Shown here one piece after another: positions 59,854 to 64,000 of a DNA stretch of 64,000 nucleotides (its first letter is position 1; each line of letters starts with the position of its first letter). The notes under the pieces are model-generated. The model was not told where the DNA came from and did not search any database. It saw nothing but the letters and a program-made list of their open reading frames with translations. Origin of the DNA: VBAS01 sp963773465 (lineage in GTDB: Bacteria > Bacteroidota > Bacteroidia > Chitinophagales > Chitinophagaceae); assembly GCA_963773465.1 (NCBI GenBank), contig CAVZBF010000004.1:1674001-1738000 (forward strand), read 5' to 3'. Made by a program: the position numbers and the translations under genes.

Positions 59854-60989
59854 ATATCCTATATGCGTTATCGCATATCAACAAATCATTGCAATGGCAA
59901 TGGTTTGCTGAAGAAATGAAAAACCGTGGTGTCAATCAAACTTACGTTATCGTTGATGACGGAGTTGGTAAAAGCAGTTACCTGCACGATGACCTGTTGA
60001 AAATGGGTGTTAAAAGCTACTTCCTTCCTTACATGTATAAGCTTGCCCATGCTACCAACGTTTTAAAAACGGTTTCCATCATTAAAAAATTTAAGCCTGA
60101 TATTGTTCATACCTCATTGCCTTATGGCAATGCAGTTGGGCAAATAGCCGCATGGATAGCGGGTATTAAGAACCGGATAACTACTTGTGAGAATGCAAGC
60201 TGGGCGCATGACTTTGATAACAAAAAACAGGAAAATATCGATAAGCTTACTTATAAATTAAGTAAAAAAATTATCGCTGTTGCTGATACTGCCAAAGAAT
60301 ACTTAAAAGACCATTATCATCTCCATGACGAAAAACTTTTAACCATTTATCACGGTTTAAAAGAGAGTGAGTATAATGATGTTTCCGCAGATAGAGTTGT
60401 AAAAATTAAAAATAAGCTTGGCATTAATGTAAATGATTTTATAGTGGGAGTTATTTCCCGGTACGAATTTTGGAAAGGACATGAATTCATAAATAAGGCA
60501 GCAGCTATTTTAAAAGAACGCAATAAGCATGCAAATGTAAAGATCCTTATTTTTGGAAGCAAAGGTTCATATTATGAAACAGCGATGCAACAGGTGAAAG
60601 ATCTTGGAGTTGAGGACGTAGTTATTTCTAAAGGATTTATTGATGACCCTGTGGCTTTATTTAAAGTTTTTGATGTGCATCTGCATGTACCGATAAATAA
60701 GTTCGTAGAAAATTGCGGAATAAATATAATTGAAGGAATGATCTCTGAAAAGCCGCAGATACTTACGAAATCAGGTTATGCCTGGCAGTCGGCAGAGCAC
60801 ATGAAAAATGCTTATGTAGTAGATTATCAAAACGCCGAAGCTATTGCCGATGCCATTTTATATATGAAAGAGAATTACGGCAAGGCGCAGATGTTGGCTT
60901 CACAGGCCCACACAGATGCAATAAATAATTACAGTCTTAAAGTAAAAGCAGATAAACATATTGCACTTTATAAAGAGATGATTAAATGA
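59850..60989 (+). CDS. Glycosyltransferase family 4-like (GT-B)
   Basis: 379 residues. N-terminal ILYALSHINKSLQWQWFAEEMKNRG, PDIVHTSLPYGNAVGQIAAWIAG, then VGVISRYEFWKGHEFINKAAAIL, VEDVVISKGFIDDPVALFKVFDVHLHVPINKFVENCGINIIEGMISEKPQI with the GT4 Glu. Overlaps both neighbours by 4 bases. Confidence 0.88.
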   Translation: MNILYALSHINKSLQWQWFAEEMKNRGVNQTYVIVDDGVGKSSYLHDDLLKMGVKSYFLPYMYKLAHATNVLKTVSIIKKFKPDIVHTSLPYGNAVGQIAAWIAGIKNRITTCENASWAHDFDNKKQENIDKLTYKLSKKIIAVADTAKEYLKDHYHLHDEKLLTIYHGLKESEYNDVSADRVVKIKNKLGINVNDFIVGVISRYEFWKGHEFINKAAAILKERNKHANVKILIFGSKGSYYETAMQQVKDLGVEDVVISKGFIDDPVALFKVFDVHLHVPINKFVENCGINIIEGMISEKPQILTKSGYAWQSAEHMKNAYVVDYQNAEAIADAILYMKENYGKAQMLASQAHTDAINNYSLKVKADKHIALYKEMIK

Positions 60990-61879
60990 TTTTTTTTTCT
61001 ATAATTATTCCTACTTACAACAGGAGTCATTTAATAGTTGATACACTTGATTCAGTACTCAATCAAAATTACCCGCACTTTGAAGTAATTGTTGTAGATG
61101 ATGGCAGCACTGATAACACTGCTGAAGTTATCAGGAGCCGTTATCGGGACAAATCCCAGGTGAGATATTTTCATAAAGAGAATGAAGAACGCGGCGCCGC
61201 AAGAAATTTCGGGTTAACAAAAGCCGTCGGTCAATATGCATTATTCTTCGATTCAGATGATATCATGCATTCAAATCATCTGGAATGTCTTAATAATAGT
61301 ATACTTCAAATAGGGAGTGTTAATTTAATCGCCACAAAACATGATTGGCTTCATAATAACAAAAGAAAAAGCTCAACCATTCAGAAGATAAAGGAAGGTT
61401 GGTATGGTAAAGAGTTGTTTCTTGATGGAAACGGTTTGGCCTGTAACTTTTGCATTAGGACCGGTAATCCAACCTTGAAAGTATTCCGTGAAAGCAGGGA
61501 TTTGGTAACTATGGAGGATTGGATATTTTTATTAGAAAATACAATAACAGATAAACTATATTTAATTGACCAAACAACACTGACCCTGGTAGATCATAAT
61601 GAAAGGTCATTGACGAAAAATCTGCAGGCCACTATAAAAAAACGACTTTACGCTACTCATTGGATCGAAAAAAATATTCCCTTATCAAAAGATGAACTTG
61701 CAAACCTTTGGTCCAGTACTTATGTTTTTTGTGCTGTGTTTAATTATCTTGATTTAAAAAATATTCAAAGTATAAGCTATTTGTCCAAAGCAATTAAAAT
61801 CACGGGAATTGATAAAAAGAAAGCGCTGATGTTGATAAAAAACTTATTATTGGTAAATTGGATAAGACGATATACATAG
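60986..61879 (+). CDS. Glycosyltransferase family 2
   Basis: 297 residues. FFSIIIPTYNRSHLIVDTLDSVLNQNYPHFEVIVVDDGSTDNTAEVI, ERGAARNFGLTKAVGQYALFFDSDDIMHSNHL with DSDD. C-terminal region is helical and probably membrane-peripheral. Confidence 0.93.
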   Translation: MIFFSIIIPTYNRSHLIVDTLDSVLNQNYPHFEVIVVDDGSTDNTAEVIRSRYRDKSQVRYFHKENEERGAARNFGLTKAVGQYALFFDSDDIMHSNHLECLNNSILQIGSVNLIATKHDWLHNNKRKSSTIQKIKEGWYGKELFLDGNGLACNFCIRTGNPTLKVFRESRDLVTMEDWIFLLENTITDKLYLIDQTTLTLVDHNERSLTKNLQATIKKRLYATHWIEKNIPLSKDELANLWSSTYVFCAVFNYLDLKNIQSISYLSKAIKITGIDKKKALMLIKNLLLVNWIRRYT

Positions 61880-61897
61880 AATGTGTAATCTAAGATT

Positions 61898-62890
61898 ATG
61901 TTGCAAAAACTTCGAAGAATTTTTTTCAGAACACTTTATTTTACTGGTATTGGTCACCTGCTGAAATATTTTAACAGAAGAAATTACCGCGTTCCGATAC
62001 TCCTTTTTCATAGAATTTCAGACAACCCTGATCCATATTGGTCTCCCCTTTCAAATCGTGCTTTTGAAAAAATCCTGGTTTTTTTTGGCAAAAAGTACAA
62101 GTTTCGTCATTTGGATCAATTATTTACTCAGCCTGTTGAGGAATTAAAGGATTCATGTTTTATTGTTTTTGATGACGCATACAAAGACTTTCTTGAAAAT
62201 GCCCTGCCATTACTTTCAAATAACAACATACAGGTCACAATGTTTGTTCCTGCAGAAAGCGTGGATACCGGCATACCTGTTTGGACGACGTGGTTAAATA
62301 TGTGTATTGACGAATCGGGAATAACGCATCTGGATATCATTTCTGATAATGCCGCAGGGTATGCATTATCAAACAAGCAAACCAGGATTGAGACGGCAGC
62401 CCGATTAACGAAATGGTTAAAATCGCTGCCGTACAAAGAATTTAAAAGTAGTTTTAATGAAATTATTCATCAAACAGGTAAAAGCAAGAGCAGAAATGAT
62501 ATTGAAGTGATGAACTGGGAGCAAATAAAAAGGACAAAAACAATAGTAGACTATCAAAGTCATTCCATGACGCATCCTATGCTTGGAAATATTAAGGATG
62601 AAGAAGATTTGAATTTCGAAATTGGTGATTCCAAAAAAATATTAGAGCAGAATATCGGAATCAACATTAAATACATTTCTTACCCAATCGGGTCATATTC
62701 AAAGCCGGTTATAGAAGAATCAAAAAAGCATTATCATGCAGCTTTTGCAGTAGATGGAGAATTAGTTAAATTAAAAATGATAAATGATCCGGATTATCGA
62801 TATAAAATCCCCCGGTTTAATGTTTCTGATAGCGATCCTTATGAATTATTTTTTAGAGTAAATGGATTTCATAAATTATTAGGAAGATGA
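61898..62890 (+). CDS. Polysaccharide deacetylase family protein (CE4-like)
   Basis: 330 residues. ILLFHRISDNPDPYWSPLSNRAFEKIL, CFIVFDDAYKDFLENALPLL (motif 1 with FDD), MFVPAESV, then VDYQSHSMTHPMLGNI (motif 2, SxxxHP) and ISYPIGSYSK. Catalytic Asp and His pairs are present, so it probably removes acetyl groups from the polymer or an intermediate. Overlaps the next gene by 4 bases. Confidence 0.87.
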   Translation: MLQKLRRIFFRTLYFTGIGHLLKYFNRRNYRVPILLFHRISDNPDPYWSPLSNRAFEKILVFFGKKYKFRHLDQLFTQPVEELKDSCFIVFDDAYKDFLENALPLLSNNNIQVTMFVPAESVDTGIPVWTTWLNMCIDESGITHLDIISDNAAGYALSNKQTRIETAARLTKWLKSLPYKEFKSSFNEIIHQTGKSKSRNDIEVMNWEQIKRTKTIVDYQSHSMTHPMLGNIKDEEDLNFEIGDSKKILEQNIGINIKYISYPIGSYSKPVIEESKKHYHAAFAVDGELVKLKMINDPDYRYKIPRFNVSDSDPYELFFRVNGFHKLLGR

Positions 62891-63720
62891 AAGTGTTACT
62901 TCTTACCAGTAATAGTATACAAAATATGGCCTTGTCACATATGTTGGCAAAGCATCATGAATTGACGGGCATAGTTTATGAAAATAGATTTTCTATGGAG
63001 GGAAGATTGTCAAACTACCTGAAAAAAATAAAGTATAACCCAATTAAAGTTGTGCAAAAGCTATATGAGAAATACCGTCTCCGTGGCCTGGAAAAGGACC
63101 TTGTTAGCTCAATTAATAAAGGGTACAGGGCTTATTCCTCTTTTTATGATACGGCTATCCTGGAAGTGACAAATATTAATCAAAAAGAATCTGTTGATTT
63201 TATTAAAAATAATGTTCACGACATTATTATTGTTTCAGGTACAAGAATGGTAAAAAAGGAAATACTTTCTTTAAGACCAACTTACGGAATAATTAATATG
63301 CATACAGGACTTTCACCGTATTATAATGGCGGTCCTTCCTGTACCTTCTGGTGTTTGTATAATGGGGACGTAGAATTCATCGGTGCTACTGTAATGTTCA
63401 TTGATGAGGGAATAGACAGCGGTAATATAATCTTAACCAATACTATTTCGTTAAGTCCATCTGATACTTACGGAGAAATGGAATTTAAAGCTATTGATCT
63501 CGGAAATCATTTAATACTTCAGGCTCTTGAAAAATTACAAAGTGACAAAAATTTTAAAGGGTTCAAACAAAATGATATTGCTAAGGGATACATTTATTTT
63601 AATAAGGATTACACTTTCAATAAAAGATTGGAAGTGCAGAAAAAAATAAAGAATGGGACTATTGCCGCGCTGATAAGAAAAAAGGATTTTGCACAGAATA
63701 TTAAAAAGTTTGTTGATTAA
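62887..63720 (+). CDS. Formyltransferase family protein
   Basis: 277 residues. The Fmt-type core is visible: DIIIVSGTRMVKKEILSLRPTYGIINMHTGLSPYYNGGPSCTFWCLYNGDVEFIGATVMFIDEGIDSGNI, with Asn and His of the NxH site in INMHTG and the D of FIDEGIDSG. In surface-glycan loci such enzymes N-formylate an amino sugar; that is inference here since no dedicated aminotransferase is seen. Confidence 0.87.
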   Translation: MKVLLLTSNSIQNMALSHMLAKHHELTGIVYENRFSMEGRLSNYLKKIKYNPIKVVQKLYEKYRLRGLEKDLVSSINKGYRAYSSFYDTAILEVTNINQKESVDFIKNNVHDIIIVSGTRMVKKEILSLRPTYGIINMHTGLSPYYNGGPSCTFWCLYNGDVEFIGATVMFIDEGIDSGNIILTNTISLSPSDTYGEMEFKAIDLGNHLILQALEKLQSDKNFKGFKQNDIAKGYIYFNKDYTFNKRLEVQKKIKNGTIAALIRKKDFAQNIKKFVD

Positions 63721-63722
63721 AC

Positions 63723-64000
63723 ATGAATGGTAATATTCTTGTTTTTACACAATGGAGTTTTAAAGATGCGCTGGTGCAAACATACACATTGCCCTACATC
63801 AATATTATCAGAAACATAATTTCGCGGGATAAAAGGATTTTTTTAGTTACAGCTGAGCAGCCACACATGGCTTTAAGCAACGATGAGGCAATTCAGATAA
63901 ACCATGAATGGGAAAAAATGAACATGCGGTTGCTGCCTGAATCTTACAATCGATTCGGTATAAAAAAAATGCTGGCAGCAACAGGAAATCTTGCCAGGCT
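63723..64000 (+). CDS. Probable glycosyltransferase, 3' end cut by window
   Basis: Starts ATG 63723 with NGNILVFTQWSFKDALVQTYTLPYINIIRNI and RIFLVTAEQPH, resembling the N-terminal Rossmann part of GT-B glycosyltransferases. The frame is open to the right edge (about 92 codons seen). Two bases separate it from the formyltransferase stop. Confidence 0.65.
   Translation, partial: MNGNILVFTQWSFKDALVQTYTLPYINIIRNIISRDKRIFLVTAEQPHMALSNDEAIQINHEWEKMNMRLLPESYNRFGIKKMLAATGNLAR

Overview
The window looks like a chromosome segment of a Bacteroidota bacterium, probably Chitinophagaceae-like (inference). The signs are an AT-rich genome, promoter boxes of the TAnnTTTG type, a SusC-type barrel, an UpxY-type antiterminator at the head of a polysaccharide locus, and many short dispersed palindromes between and inside genes.

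1-8.6 kb holds housekeeping and defence genes: an amidase, a DUF72 protein, a umuDC-like pair, a 2H phosphoesterase, a PA0069-type radical SAM protein, a TcmP / three-Cys-motif (DUF5131) pair and a convergent Shedu-like nuclease. Several are broken by single-base indels. The UmuD-like protein has lost both catalytic residues of its self-cleaving protease.

8.7-15.1 kb is the most unusual part. Two tiny ORFs each end in what looks like an attenuator, and a 140-residue orphan protein follows. Then comes a tight array of twelve tRNAs or tRNA-like elements (9761-11009), a YkuK-type RNase H-fold protein, a PcfJ-domain protein, a DinB-fold protein and the RNA ligase RtcB. Three array members have a palindromic hairpin in the T-loop directly after the TTC. 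One has anticodon UCA (reads UGA) on a Glu-like body, and one lacks most of its anticodon arm. RtcB has an in-frame amber codon and an in-frame palindromic element. A 3' remnant of a second rtcB lies at 16.7 kb. I read this as an RNA-repair/tRNA-supply locus (inference).

15.1-26.4 kb carries a secreted protein of unknown function, a SusC-like barrel that lacks its plug, an alpha-2-macroglobulin-like protein that carries a TonB-receptor plug domain, a META-domain lipoprotein and a membrane acyltransferase.

26.5-64 kb is one long exopolysaccharide/O-antigen locus, read mostly rightward. It begins with an UpxY/NusG-like antiterminator (frameshifted), then Wza-like export lipoprotein and Wzc-like tyrosine kinase. 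Sugar-nucleotide genes follow: dTDP-glucose (rfbA, rfbB), GDP-fucose (gmd, fcl), CDP-glucose (rfbF, rfbG with an RmlC-like epimerase and a reductase), UDP-glucuronate epimerases, and an oxidoreductase/acetyltransferase pair. A Wzm/Wzt ABC transporter, methyltransferases, glycosyltransferases, AsnB, an acyltransferase, a polysaccharide deacetylase and a formyltransferase complete it. A leftward three-gene cassette (two nucleotidyltransferase-type genes, one fused to a kinase, and a HAD phosphatase) sits at 54.4-57.2 kb, two of its genes framed by an exact 28-bp inverted repeat. No Wzx flippase, Wzy polymerase or initiating sugar-phosphate transferase is visible, so the locus probably continues past the right edge.
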